Part shown: one piece after another, positions 31,624 to 40,868 of the stretch
How the letters are laid out: every line of letters starts with the position of its first letter
Position numbering within the stretch: the first letter of the stretch is position 1
DNA from: JADJEK01 sp052034255
Lineage (GTDB): Bacteria > Planctomycetota > B15-G4 > JADJEK01
Length of the DNA stretch: 64,000 bases
NCBI GenBank assembly: GCA_052034255.1
Contig: JBPOIU010000021.1
Span: 1-64,000, forward strand
Direction: 5' to 3'
Notes under the pieces: model-generated
What the model saw: the letters and a program-made list of their open reading frames with translations, nothing else
What the model was told of the DNA's origin: nothing
Databases searched by the model: none
Position numbers and translations under genes: made by a program

Positions 31624-34485
31624 TCAGGAGTTGGCGGGCTGCGGCTTCTGCGCGGGGCGCTGGCCGCCGGTCGACGCCAACAGCTTCTGGCTACGCGTGA
31701 AGTACGCCAACAACAGCGGGCAGGCGATGAAGATACTCGAGTAGGTACCGATGATCACGCCGGCGAGCATGACGAACGCGAAGCCTTCGATCACGCTGTC
31801 GTAACCGACGTTCATGATCAGCATCACGAGCAGCGCGAAGATCACCGAGCCACCGGTGAGCAACGTACGGCTCATCGTCTGGTTGATCGAGAGGTCGATG
31901 ATCTCGCGGAACGGCTTGTCGACCTTCGGCAGGTTTTCGCGGATGCGGTCGAAGATCACGATCTTGTCGTTGATCGAGTAACCGACCAGCGTCAGGAACG
32001 AGCCGACCATCGTCAGGTCGAGCTCCATGTTGATCAGACCGAGCTTCGCGAAGATCGCGACCAGGCCGAGCGTCATGAGTGCGTCGTGCGCCACCGCGAT
32101 GGTGGCTGCGTAGCCCCACGTCACGTCATGGAAGCGCACGCGGATGTAGATCAGCATTCCGATGATCGCGAGGATCATCGCCTTGATCGCCGAATTGCGC
32201 AGTTCCTTGCCGACGCTCGCGTTGATGAAGAGGCTGTTCTGGATCGGGTTCGCCAACGCGATGCCATTCGGCAGATTCGCGAGGGACGACACGATCTCGG
32301 CTTCGATGCGCGCCGGATCGCGCAGCAGAGCGAACGAGCTCTTGACGCGATAATTCGCGCTCGGACTCGCGCCACCTTCGGCCGTCACGGTCTCGACGGA
32401 CATGCGGGACTTCAAGCGCGACTCGATCACGTCCTGCGCGACCGGTCCGGTGAACGCGAGCGTGAATTCCGCGTTCGACGCGGTGCCGTCGGCGGACGGC
32501 GTCACGACCACGTTCGCGAGCCCCTCGGCGACGAGGCGATCCCCGAGCGCCGCCTTCAAGTCGTTCAGGAACGTCGTGCCGGACGACTCGTCCGCGCTCG
32601 CGCGCACCTTGATCAGGAAGTCGCGACCTTCGGAGCCTTCGGCGGTCCGCATCGAGACGACTTGCGCGTTCTCGAAGCGCGAGGCGACGAGCTTCTCGAC
32701 GTCACCCGTATCGGCCGCGTCCTTGAAGCGGACATGCGCCTGCATACCGCCGGCGAAATCGATTCCGCGCAGATCCGAGTACGTGATCGCGAACACGCCG
32801 AGTCCGAGCAGCGTCACCAGCGTGCTGCCGATCAGCGCGCTGCGACCAAAGTTCAGGTACGGCACTGCCATCTTGCCCAGCGGGTCGCGGAACTTGATGG
32901 AGTCGAACCAGCCGCGGTCGAGGCCGATCGAGAACAGGACCTTGGACCCGAGCACGGCCGCGAACATCGACGTGATGATGCCGAGCATCAACGTCACGGC
33001 GAAGCCCTTGATCGGTCCGGTGCCGAGCGCATAAAGGATCGCACCAGTCAGGAACGTGGTCGCCTGCGAGTCGAAGATCGTGATGACCGCGCGTTCGAAG
33101 CCGTTCTTCACCGACTGGAACAGCGTCTTGCCCTTCGCGCGCTCTTCGCGAACGCGCTCGAGGATCAAGATGTTCTGGTCGACCGCCATGCCAAGCGTGA
33201 GGATGATGCCGGCGATGCCGGGCAGAGTCAGCGTGGCGCCGAGGAACCCGAGTCCGCCGATCAGCAGGAACACGCCGAGGAACAGCGTGACGAGGGTCAC
33301 GATGCCCGCGACACCCGGGTAGTACGCCATGATGAACACGATCACGAGCAGGCCCGCGATGCCGCCGGACAACAGACCGCGCGAGATCGCGGCTTCGCCG
33401 AGCGTCGGACCGATGGTCGCCTTCGATTGCAGCTCGGGCTTCACTTCGAGCGAGCCCGAACGCAACGTCGCGATGTAGCGCTTCACCGCATCTTCGGGGA
33501 AGCCGCGGGAACCGCCTTCGATGATGCCTTGGTGATCGATGCGCGAATTGAGATTGGCCGCGCTGTTGATCTCACCGTCGAGCACGATCGCCATGCTCTG
33601 ATCGATGTGCGAACCGGTGAATTCGCCGAACGCGTCGGCGCGGTCGGGCTTCAGGCGGAAACCGATCGCGTTCATGCCGCGTCGATCGGTGTCGGCGTAG
33701 ACGTTTTCGAGGTCGCGACCCGTGATTTCTTGCGCCGGGTCGATCGTCAGGAGCCCGAACGGGAACGACGGCGATGCCGAGCCTTCCTCGATCGCGCGTT
33801 GGCTGTACGGGTACCAGCGATGGACCACGCCGTTCGCGCCCTTGATGTCGAACTGGCGCAGGTCGATGCTCTTCACGTTCCAACCGGGATTGGCATCGAG
33901 GAACTTCTGGACCCGCTCGCGCTCAGCTTCGTAGCTGACCTCCCGACTGCGTTCGCCGAGCATGATCCGGAACTCGAGGTGTCCGAGGCTCTCGATGACC
34001 TTCTGGTACGACTCGGCCTCGTCCATCGTCACGCCCGGCAACTCGATGATGACCTGGCTGGTCTCGTATGCCGGAGCGATGCCGATTTCCTTCACGCCGA
34101 GGCGGTCGAGGCGGTCGCGGAAGGTGTCGACCGCGCGGTCCAAGGCCTGGTGCGCGTCGGCCGTCGGATCGCTCGGGGGGTCGACGCGATAGCGCAGCGT
34201 CGTACCGCCCTTGAGGTCGAGTCCGAGGCTGAGGTCGACATCGACGCGGAAGCGGCTCTCGCGTTCGATCTGGTCGAGCGGGATGCGCTCGTCCCGGCCC
34301 GACACCAGCTTGAACGGGAGGATCTTGTCGTCCCGCTGGCCGGCCTCGCCGACCAACACCGTGCCATCCTTCAGGACGACTTCGTGTCGGATCTCGAACA
34401 ACCCGAACAACCCGACGACGATGGTCACGGCAATGAGCGCGACCTTCGACCAGACGTTCGGCACCAGGACCTGATTGGAGGCCAT
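31624..34485 (-). CDS. secDF: Fused protein-export membrane protein SecD-SecF
   Basis: 953 residues with SecD (about 1-570) and SecF (about 600-935) in one chain and about twelve membrane helices. SecDF uses the proton gradient to pull exported proteins after SecA-driven translocation. Markers are SLGLDLKGGTTLRY, the large periplasmic P1 domain, the helix-4-type motif GMAVDQNILILERVREE in SecD and its counterpart SINDKIVIFDRIREN in SecF, each with the conserved Asp. A GGAGA site precedes ATG. It follows trmD-rplS on the same strand after a 231-base gap with two hairpins. The SecF C-terminus is Pro/Gln-rich. Confidence 0.95.
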   Translation of the reverse strand: MASNQVLVPNVWSKVALIAVTIVVGLFGLFEIRHEVVLKDGTVLVGEAGQRDDKILPFKLVSGRDERIPLDQIERESRFRVDVDLSLGLDLKGGTTLRYRVDPPSDPTADAHQALDRAVDTFRDRLDRLGVKEIGIAPAYETSQVIIELPGVTMDEAESYQKVIESLGHLEFRIMLGERSREVSYEAERERVQKFLDANPGWNVKSIDLRQFDIKGANGVVHRWYPYSQRAIEEGSASPSFPFGLLTIDPAQEITGRDLENVYADTDRRGMNAIGFRLKPDRADAFGEFTGSHIDQSMAIVLDGEINSAANLNSRIDHQGIIEGGSRGFPEDAVKRYIATLRSGSLEVKPELQSKATIGPTLGEAAISRGLLSGGIAGLLVIVFIMAYYPGVAGIVTLVTLFLGVFLLIGGLGFLGATLTLPGIAGIILTLGMAVDQNILILERVREERAKGKTLFQSVKNGFERAVITIFDSQATTFLTGAILYALGTGPIKGFAVTLMLGIITSMFAAVLGSKVLFSIGLDRGWFDSIKFRDPLGKMAVPYLNFGRSALIGSTLVTLLGLGVFAITYSDLRGIDFAGGMQAHVRFKDAADTGDVEKLVASRFENAQVVSMRTAEGSEGRDFLIKVRASADESSGTTFLNDLKAALGDRLVAEGLANVVVTPSADGTASNAEFTLAFTGPVAQDVIESRLKSRMSVETVTAEGGASPSANYRVKSSFALLRDPARIEAEIVSSLANLPNGIALANPIQNSLFINASVGKELRNSAIKAMILAIIGMLIYIRVRFHDVTWGYAATIAVAHDALMTLGLVAIFAKLGLINMELDLTMVGSFLTLVGYSINDKIVIFDRIRENLPKVDKPFREIIDLSINQTMSRTLLTGGSVIFALLVMLIMNVGYDSVIEGFAFVMLAGVIIGTYSSIFIACPLLLAYFTRSQKLLASTGGQRPAQKPQPANS

Positions 34486-34542
34486 GACCTCGTTCTCCGC
34501 ACGGGCTCCCGGTCAGCGGTGAGCCCAGGTTCATCGTGATGT

Positions 34543-34568
34543 CCGAGACGGGGCGCGCCCCGTCTCGG
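34543..34568. repeat. 26-base perfect palindrome upstream of secDF
   Basis: CCGAGACGGGGCG is followed directly by its inverse, a 13-bp palindrome 58 bases before the secDF start. It could be an operator, a hairpin in the leader, or a terminator lacking a T run. Confidence 0.55.
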
Positions 34569-34670
34569 GATTCCCGCACACTCCGATCGTCCGCACCTCG
34601 GACTGCACCGCGTCGACGCGGTCGTCCGTTCCGCTGTGCGCGCGGGGCGAGTGGGCCCGCGTTCGCGCGG

Positions 34671-34695
34671 GATCCGTCGCACGAGGCGACGGATC
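34671..34695 (-). terminator. Hairpin downstream of rplS
   Basis: GATCCGTCGC and its exact inverse (34686-34695) form a 10-bp stem with a 5-base loop, 22 bases after the rplS stop on the minus strand. No T run follows, so termination is uncertain. Confidence 0.4.
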
Positions 34696-34716
34696 GAGCT
34701 CACGATCGGCGCGAGC

Positions 34717-35076
34717 TCACTCGCTCTTCGTCGTGCGAGCCTTCTCGTCGATGCGCGCGGCGCGGCCGGTGCGACCACGCAGATAGAACAGCTTGGAACG
34801 GCGCACACGGCCTTCGCGGCGCACGACGACGTTCGCGATCTTCGGGGAGTGCAGCGGGAACACGCGTTCCACACCCTCGCCCTGGACGATGCGGCGCACG
34901 GTGAACATCGTGCGGATGCCAGCGCCGCGCTTCTGGATGACGACGCCCGAGAAGAGCTGGATGCGCTCCTTGTCGCCTTCCTTGATCCGCACCTCGACGT
35001 CGACGTTGTCGCCCACGTTGAAGTTCGGGAGGTTCTGCTTCGTGTACTTCGCTTCGAGTTCGCGGACCAGCTTCAT
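34717..35076 (-). CDS. rplS: Ribosomal protein L19
   Basis: 119 residues from ATG 35076, which has GAGGAAA upstream. The core NVGDNVDVEVRIKEGDKERIQLFSG and VFPLHSPKIANVVVRREG is typical of L19 at the 30S-50S interface. It follows trmD after 53 bases, the common gene order. Confidence 0.96.
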   Translation of the reverse strand: MKLVRELEAKYTKQNLPNFNVGDNVDVEVRIKEGDKERIQLFSGVVIQKRGAGIRTMFTVRRIVQGEGVERVFPLHSPKIANVVVRREGRVRRSKLFYLRGRTGRAARIDEKARTTKSE

Positions 35077-35129
35077 GACGTTTCCTCGGCTTCGTTGGGC
35101 CCGCGCGGTGCGCGGGCCGATCGGATCGT

Positions 35130-35834
35130 TCAAACTTGCGGCGCCCAGGACTGAGGCGACGCGCCGGTCCCGAGCGTTCGTTCTTCACTGCGACGGGCGG
35201 CCTCTTGCGCGCGCCAGGCGTCGATCTTCGCGTGATCACCGGACAGCAGTACGTCCGGCACGACCATCCCGCGGAAATCGCGCGGGCGGGTGTATTGGGG
35301 GAAGTCGACGCTGCCGGCGCTCGAAAACGACTCGAGCTCGGCCGACTCCGCGTCTCCGAGCACTCCGGGCAGGAGCCGGGCGATCCCGTCGATCAGCACC
35401 ATCGCTGGCACTTCACCGCCCGACAGCACGTAGTCGCCGATCGACAGCTCTTCCCACTCGAGTCCGGTCCGGACGCGTTCGTCGATCCCTTCGTACCGGC
35501 CGCACAGGATCATCGCTTGCGGCAGCGCACTGAGGCGCCGCAACGTCGCTTGATCGAGCGGTCGTCCGCTGGGGGTCAACATCACGCGATGCATCGGACC
35601 GTGGGTCTCCTCGAGGGCTTCGACGGCGGCGAAGATCGGTTCCGGCTTCAACAACATGCCGGGACCGCCTCCGAACGGCCGGTCGTCGACCGTCGCATGA
35701 CGGCCGGCGGCGTACGCCCGGAAATCGCACAGCGACACGTCCAGAGCGCCCTTCTCACGGGCGATCCGGACGATGCTCCCCTGGAGGAACCCGTCGAAGA
35801 TCGCCGGAAAGAGGGACAGGACATGGATCCGCAT
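35130..35834 (-). CDS. trmD: tRNA (guanine-N1)-methyltransferase
   Basis: 234 residues. TrmD methylates G37 of tRNAs with G36, including tRNA-Pro and tRNA-Leu, and prevents +1 frameshifting. The knotted SPOUT core shows DDRPFGGGPGMLLKPEP, LCGRYEGIDERV and SIGDYVLSGGE. Full length and intact. First gene of trmD-rplS. Confidence 0.96.
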   Translation of the reverse strand: MRIHVLSLFPAIFDGFLQGSIVRIAREKGALDVSLCDFRAYAAGRHATVDDRPFGGGPGMLLKPEPIFAAVEALEETHGPMHRVMLTPSGRPLDQATLRRLSALPQAMILCGRYEGIDERVRTGLEWEELSIGDYVLSGGEVPAMVLIDGIARLLPGVLGDAESAELESFSSAGSVDFPQYTRPRDFRGMVVPDVLLSGDHAKIDAWRAQEAARRSEERTLGTGASPQSWAPQV

Positions 35835-35875
35835 CGCCCAAACAGCGGGACCATCCCGCCCTTGCGCATCACACC

Positions 35876-35905
35876 TTCACGGTGCGGAGAAAAGCGGCGT
35901 ATGCT
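35876..35905 (+). promoter_or_regulatory. Possible ribE promoter
   Basis: TTCACG (35876-35881) and TATGCT (35900-35905) with an 18-base spacer in the divergent trmD/ribE gap. The -35 box is weak. Confidence 0.3.
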
Positions 35906-35962
35906 AGCGGAACCGTGTGCTCGGTCAAGGTTCCGTGGCTGCGTGATTTACGGAGATCAGGA

Positions 35963-36574
35963 GTGTTCACCGGCATCGTCGAAACGACCGTCCCGATCGT
36001 CGACGCGCGCGGCGGCCCGGCAGGGCTCGCGCTCGAGTTGGACGTGGGCGCGGAACTGGCCACCGCGCTGCGCATCGGGGCCTCGCTGGCGGTCGACGGC
36101 TGTTGCCTGACCGTCGTCCGGAAGTCGGGTACCCGGCTTGGCTTCGACGTCGTGCCGGAGTCCCTCGAACGAACCACCTTCGCGGTGCGCAAAGCGGGTG
36201 AGCGCGTCAACGTGGAGCGCGGTTTGGCGTTCGGGGATCGACTGGATGGGCACGTCGTGACCGGACACGTGGACGGTCTCTGCACCGTCCAACGGATCGA
36301 GGTGCGCGGCGACGAATGGCGGCTGGCGTTCGATCTGCCCGCGGCATTGCGTCGCTACGTGGTGGAGAAGGGCTCGATCACGATCCACGGCGTCAGTTTG
36401 ACGGTCGCCGCGCTGACCTCGACCGGGTGCGAGGTCGCGGTGATCCCGCACACGCGCGCCGTGACGACGCTCGGACAGGTGCGCGCCGGGGATCGGCTGC
36501 ACGTCGAGGTCGATGCATTGGCGAAGTGGGTCGACCGCTTGCTGGCGGTCCCGGCGCTGGCGTCAAGGCCCTGA
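35963..36574 (+). CDS. ribE: Riboflavin synthase alpha chain
   Basis: 203 residues from GTG 35963, eight bases after CGGAG; the start gives the invariant N-terminus (M)FTGIVE. Two homologous lumazine-binding halves are visible: the first with GASLAVDGCCLTVV and GHVVTGHVDG, the second with GSITIHGVSLTVA and IPHTRAVTTLG. The enzyme dismutates two 6,7-dimethyl-8-ribityllumazine molecules. No other rib gene and no FMN riboswitch is seen nearby. Confidence 0.94.
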   Translation: MFTGIVETTVPIVDARGGPAGLALELDVGAELATALRIGASLAVDGCCLTVVRKSGTRLGFDVVPESLERTTFAVRKAGERVNVERGLAFGDRLDGHVVTGHVDGLCTVQRIEVRGDEWRLAFDLPAALRRYVVEKGSITIHGVSLTVAALTSTGCEVAVIPHTRAVTTLGQVRAGDRLHVEVDALAKWVDRLLAVPALASRP

Positions 36575-36701
36575 ACCCGCGTGGACCGTGATCCGGCGCT
36601 CCTGGCGCGGGCCACGACCGCAACCGAATGGAGTCTGCGCGTTTTGATCGACTACGACCGAGAATCGCCGCCGTACGCGACGGCGTTCGGACGATCGGAG
36701 A

Positions 36702-37298
36702 TCAGAACTTCGGCAGCGTGGTCGCGCGGAGGATCGAACTGATGAGTTCGGCGGGATTCCCGCTTTCCGGACCGCCACCGTTGACGAGCACGCGCTCGCC
36801 GAATCCCAAATCGAGGCTGCCGATCACGTAGACCAACATCGGGCGGCCCTCGAACGGCGGTTTCACGCGCGCCGACGTCAGCGTCAGGATCATGCCGTTG
36901 CGCAACGCGAGGTTTCGATCCGGCAGCCTTTCGACGTTCGGCTGCGCGAGCATCATCGTGCGCGCCCGCGTTTCCGCGTCGCGCAACGCTGCGGTCTGAC
37001 CGCGAATCAGGAACAACTCCGCGGCCTCGTCGCGTCGCGTCAGCAGGGCGACCGCCGCTCCGGCGGGAGGTGCCTCGGGGAGGAAGCCGTACCCGTGGAA
37101 CGGGTAGTCGACGGTGAACGGATCGACCAGCTTCCAACCGTCCGGACAGGGGACGGCATAGAGCGGCCCCTCGAACGCGGACCACGCCGACTTCATCGCC
37201 ATGCTCGGAGACTGACGAACGTCCGGCAACGCGATCGAAATCGCGGTCGAGATGCAAAGCAGACCGGTGAGGCAAACGGACACGCGCGTGATGTTCAT
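36702..37298 (-). CDS. Exported protein of unknown function
   Basis: 198 residues from ATG 37298, where the N-terminus becomes a signal peptide (MNITRVSVCLTGLLCISTAI) ending near A-L-P. The rest is a soluble alpha/beta domain without a motif I recognise; the phrase SLDLGFGERVLVNGGGPESG near the C-terminus is glycine-rich. No family assigned. A start 33 bases upstream (37331) is possible but would bury the signal. Confidence 0.55.
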   Translation of the reverse strand: MNITRVSVCLTGLLCISTAISIALPDVRQSPSMAMKSAWSAFEGPLYAVPCPDGWKLVDPFTVDYPFHGYGFLPEAPPAGAAVALLTRRDEAAELFLIRGQTAALRDAETRARTMMLAQPNVERLPDRNLALRNGMILTLTSARVKPPFEGRPMLVYVIGSLDLGFGERVLVNGGGPESGNPAELISSILRATTLPKF

Positions 37299-37439
37299 CG
37301 CCGGACGATCCTCCGGCTCGCTTATCGGCACGTGTCGGCGCGGATCCGAAGCGTGAAACGGAGCCCGAGTGTCGCGGTCTCGACGGCGCGAGGCCGTTGC
37401 CGGTGCGGTGGTTGCCCCGCGGACGGCGGCCGCCTCGGT

Positions 37440-38336
37440 TCAGGCGCCGGTGCCGAACGCCCGCGCGATCAGCGCGTCGTAGCCGCGCGGCTCGAACCCG
37501 AGCGCCGAACGGGTCTCAGCCAACGGATAGACGTGGTCCGTCGAGTAGTACTTCAGCTGCGCCTTGATCGGGCCGGCGAGCCCGACGAGGCCCGCGAACA
37601 CGGACGCGATGCGCATCGGGAACAGCGGCATTCCGGCGCACGAGCCCTTCGCACCCAGCGTCTTGCGCGCTTGATCGAGGAAGTCGCGGTACGCGATGCC
37701 GGGCTCGGGCCCTGCGATCACGTAGCTCTTGCCCACGGTTTCCGGCCGCTCGAGCGCGGCGACGGCCGCGGCCGCCACGTCGTCGACGTCGACCGGCTGC
37801 ACTTTGATCGTCCCGCCGCCCGGGATCCAAAAGGTGCCCCCGGCTTTCAGCTTGTCGGCGAGTCGGCGGAGATCGTCGCTGTCCCCCGCGGGCCCGAACA
37901 CGGCGGTCGGCCGAAGCAGCGTGAAGGCCGGCGCGTACGACCGCACCGCGGCTTCCTGGCCGATCTTGCACCGGCGATAGGGCGTGTCTCCGACCTCGAG
38001 CACCGCGGCGCTCGACAGCACGATCACGCGGGGAACACGCGCTTGGCGACACGTCGCCACGAGGTTGCGCGTTCCCTGCACGTTGATGGCCTGCATGGCC
38101 GCTTCGGAGTGCGACGGTCCCAGGCCCGCAGCGTGGATTCCGGCCTCGCAGTCCTTGATCGCGGGCAGGATCTGCTCGAGCTTCAGCAGGTCGACCTGGC
38201 GAATCTCGACGCGCGGATCCGCGGGGAGCTTGCTCGGATCGCGCGTGAACGCGACCACGGAGTGGCCTTGCTCCAACAAGCGCGCGACGACTCGCCGTCC
38301 GATGAATCCGCTCGCACCCGTGACGTACACCTTCAT
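37440..38336 (-). CDS. NAD(P)-dependent epimerase/dehydratase, extended SDR type
   Basis: 298 residues. The Rossmann motif GASGFIG is at 7-13. The catalytic set is S109, Y120 and K124 (YRRCK), so it should be an active reductase or epimerase. NAAG/HAAGLG-like and LRPTAVFGP segments fit atypical extended SDRs acting on nucleotide sugars, sterols or dihydroflavonol-like substrates. The substrate is unknown. It follows the membrane aminopropyltransferase-like gene by six bases on the same strand, so the two are co-transcribed. Confidence 0.82.
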   Translation of the reverse strand: MKVYVTGASGFIGRRVVARLLEQGHSVVAFTRDPSKLPADPRVEIRQVDLLKLEQILPAIKDCEAGIHAAGLGPSHSEAAMQAINVQGTRNLVATCRQARVPRVIVLSSAAVLEVGDTPYRRCKIGQEAAVRSYAPAFTLLRPTAVFGPAGDSDDLRRLADKLKAGGTFWIPGGGTIKVQPVDVDDVAAAAVAALERPETVGKSYVIAGPEPGIAYRDFLDQARKTLGAKGSCAGMPLFPMRIASVFAGLVGLAGPIKAQLKYYSTDHVYPLAETRSALGFEPRGYDALIARAFGTGA

Positions 38337-38342
38337 GGACGG

Positions 38343-40829
38343 TCAGTTTCCTGGGAAGAGGATCGGCTCGTACTCGGCGAATGCGGCAGCGTAGTTGCCC
38401 GGCCGCAGACTTTCCACGAACGTGGCCGCTCCGTCGCGCAGCCGTCGCGAGGACGTGCGGACGCGTTCGATCATGCCCTCGGTGGTCCCCGACGCGAACG
38501 GCGGCTCTTCGACCGAACGAGCCAGCAACGCGATCACGTCGCGTGAGTACTGGTCGAGACGACGTGGCGACGTGAACTCGAGCCACGGCTTGTTGTCCGT
38601 GATCTCGCGCGGCGACGCGTCGGCGAGCGCCTGGGCCGCCGTGCCCGCGCCGAAGCAGCAGCCGAGCAGATCGGCGACGTCGCGGACACCGATCGCGCGC
38701 AGCGTCGATCGCACGGGCTCGCGCTGCATGCGCAGCTCGATGGCGCGCGGGTCGAGCGCGAATGGCTCGCGACTTCCGAGCAGCACGAGGTCGTAGCCCG
38801 TCACCCACAACGTGAGGTGGGGGAACGCCGAGCGAAAGGTCTTCACGATGCCGCCGATGTCCTCGGTCGACAGTTCGTAGAGCGGGATCCACTGCGACAT
38901 CATCCCGCCGGGCGCCAGGTGATCGCGGGCCATCGCGTAGTACTCGCGGGTGTACAGCGACGCCGAACCGGCGATCGAGGGATGGACCGGGTCGGCCATG
39001 ATCAGGTCGTAGGAATCGGCCGACCGTGCGAGATACGAACGGCCATCGTCGACGTGGACGTGGACGATCGGTTGGTCGAGCAGGCGGCCGGTGTAGGCAT
39101 CGAAATGGCGCGAGGCCTCGAGGACGGCTGGGCTCAGTTCCACGAGATCGATGCGCTCCGGTCCAGTCATCGCCACGGCCGCCGTCGACATGCCGGTGCC
39201 GAGCGCGATGGATAGCACGCGTCGCGGGTTCTGGTGGATCAGTGCCGGAATGAAGCCCAGCAGGTACTGCAAGCGGCGATCGAGCAGAGTCGTGCTCGCC
39301 TCGACCCGTCCGTTCACGACGAACGACAGCAGCGGCTCGGCTCCCGTGAACTCGGTGCTGCTCTCGACCTTGACCGACGAAACGGGGGAATCGGCGGCGA
39401 ACACGGTCGTGACGCCCGCATCGATCTCGCGTTCGGCCGGCACGCGCAGTGCGTGCGCCGCCCCGGCGCCGGCGACGCCGAGCACCAGTGCGGTGGCGAT
39501 GCGGACCGACCAAGGGCTGCGCGAGGGCTCCGCGAGCCAGATGGCCGCGGCGACGAACAGCGCGGCAGCGAACAACCACCAGAACGATTCGCGGATGCCG
39601 AACAGCGGCAGGAACAGGAAGCCGGCACAGAGCGCGCCGAGCGTCGAACCGACCGCGTTGCTGAAGTACATGCGACCGATGGCAGCCGTCGTGTCGGTCG
39701 ACGCCGCGGCGACGCGGCGCATCAACAGAGTGAAGACCACCCCGGACGTCAGCGTCGCGAGGGCGAACAAGCACGTCGACCCGATCAACGCTTCGCCCAC
39801 GTACGACGAGAAGCTCGACGGCGGCTTGCGATTGCGCGGGCCGAACAGGATGTCGCCTGCGCCGGCCCAGGTTTGCGCCGCTTCGATCCCGCACGCCATG
39901 CAAAGCACGAGCAGGGCGATGCCGCAACCGATCGCGCGCCGCGTCGGCGTCGACCTCGGCCACCACGCGGCGCCGAGCGCGCCGCCGAGCGCCGTGCCGG
40001 CGAGGAATACCGCCAATGCGACGGCGAACGCGTAGACGGTCGCTGCGAGCAGGCACGCGAGCACCCGCGTGCCCAGCACTTGGAATGCGATCGCGAAGAA
40101 GCCACAGGCGAATGCCGCGAGTGCTTCCGGGCGACCGAGTGTCGCGGCGGCGCCACCGACCGGCCGACTCGGTGGCGACCCGTGTGCCGATGCGGACGCG
40201 CCACGGAAGGCGAGGAACGCCGCGAGGAAGTTCAGCGCGGCCGCGACGTGCGTCGTGCCGACCTTGCCCGCGTAGGGCAGCAGCACGAAGGCCGCGAGCA
40301 GCGCACCGATCGCGGCCCCGAAGGTGTTCGCGCCGTAGACCGCTCCGAGGCGTGACGTCGAGCGCGGAGAAACTGCGCCGATCGCGGCCGCGAGCAACGG
40401 AAACGTCGCGCCCATCAGGATCGTCGGCGGCAACAGCAGTACGAACGCGAACCCGAGCGTCCACGCGACCGATTCGAAGGAACCGGCTTCGCCACGGTCG
40501 AATCGACTCGAGGTCAGCCACCAACCAAGGGCGCGGAACACGAACGGCGCGACGATGCCGAAGACGCCGACCCAGAGCTCGATCCGCGCGTACGCGCGCA
40601 GCGGATCGTCCCCTTGGCGGAGTCGATCGGCCCAGCGGGCTCCGATGCCGAGCCCGAGCAGGAACGTCCCGACGACGGCCGCAACGGCGTGGATCGCGAC
40701 GCCGAACAGCACACCGAGTTCGCGGAAGAACACGAGTTCGTAGACCAGCGCGGCGGCGCCCGACAGCGTCGCCACCAGCAGCGGGCGGCCGCCGCTGGGC
40801 GTCGAACTCATGGGCAGGTCTGATTCCAT
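38343..40829 (-). CDS. Polytopic membrane protein with spermidine-synthase-like domain
   Basis: 828 residues from ATG 40829 (GCGAGGAT upstream). Residues about 1-480 carry twelve to fourteen hydrophobic helices of a transporter-like fold. Residues about 500-790 are a methyltransferase-fold domain resembling spermidine synthase, with IALGTGMSTAAVA for the nucleotide cofactor and ADPVHPSIAGSASLYTREYY. The DSxDP active-site motif of true aminopropyltransferases is not present, as in many membrane-fused homologues, so polyamine synthesis should not be assumed. It starts 40 bases from the divergent sugar transferase. Confidence 0.75.
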   Translation of the reverse strand: MESDLPMSSTPSGGRPLLVATLSGAAALVYELVFFRELGVLFGVAIHAVAAVVGTFLLGLGIGARWADRLRQGDDPLRAYARIELWVGVFGIVAPFVFRALGWWLTSSRFDRGEAGSFESVAWTLGFAFVLLLPPTILMGATFPLLAAAIGAVSPRSTSRLGAVYGANTFGAAIGALLAAFVLLPYAGKVGTTHVAAALNFLAAFLAFRGASASAHGSPPSRPVGGAAATLGRPEALAAFACGFFAIAFQVLGTRVLACLLAATVYAFAVALAVFLAGTALGGALGAAWWPRSTPTRRAIGCGIALLVLCMACGIEAAQTWAGAGDILFGPRNRKPPSSFSSYVGEALIGSTCLFALATLTSGVVFTLLMRRVAAASTDTTAAIGRMYFSNAVGSTLGALCAGFLFLPLFGIRESFWWLFAAALFVAAAIWLAEPSRSPWSVRIATALVLGVAGAGAAHALRVPAEREIDAGVTTVFAADSPVSSVKVESSTEFTGAEPLLSFVVNGRVEASTTLLDRRLQYLLGFIPALIHQNPRRVLSIALGTGMSTAAVAMTGPERIDLVELSPAVLEASRHFDAYTGRLLDQPIVHVHVDDGRSYLARSADSYDLIMADPVHPSIAGSASLYTREYYAMARDHLAPGGMMSQWIPLYELSTEDIGGIVKTFRSAFPHLTLWVTGYDLVLLGSREPFALDPRAIELRMQREPVRSTLRAIGVRDVADLLGCCFGAGTAAQALADASPREITDNKPWLEFTSPRRLDQYSRDVIALLARSVEEPPFASGTTEGMIERVRTSSRRLRDGAATFVESLRPGNYAAAFAEYEPILFPGN

Positions 40830-40868
40830 CCGATATCCTCGCCGCGCCGTCGACGGGAGTCTTCGGCA

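Noticed and set aside
32086..34539. 817-residue open frame on the plus strand opposite secDF
   Set aside because: Antisense shadow of secDF, with His/Arg/Asp-rich nonsense and no start signal.
35835..35962. FMN riboswitch before ribE
   Set aside because: I could not find the conserved six-stem core; the leader is only about 50 bases from the likely promoter.
37516..40524. 1,002-residue open frame on the minus strand
   Set aside because: Out-of-frame shadow running across the SDR and membrane protein genes; Arg-rich with no motif.
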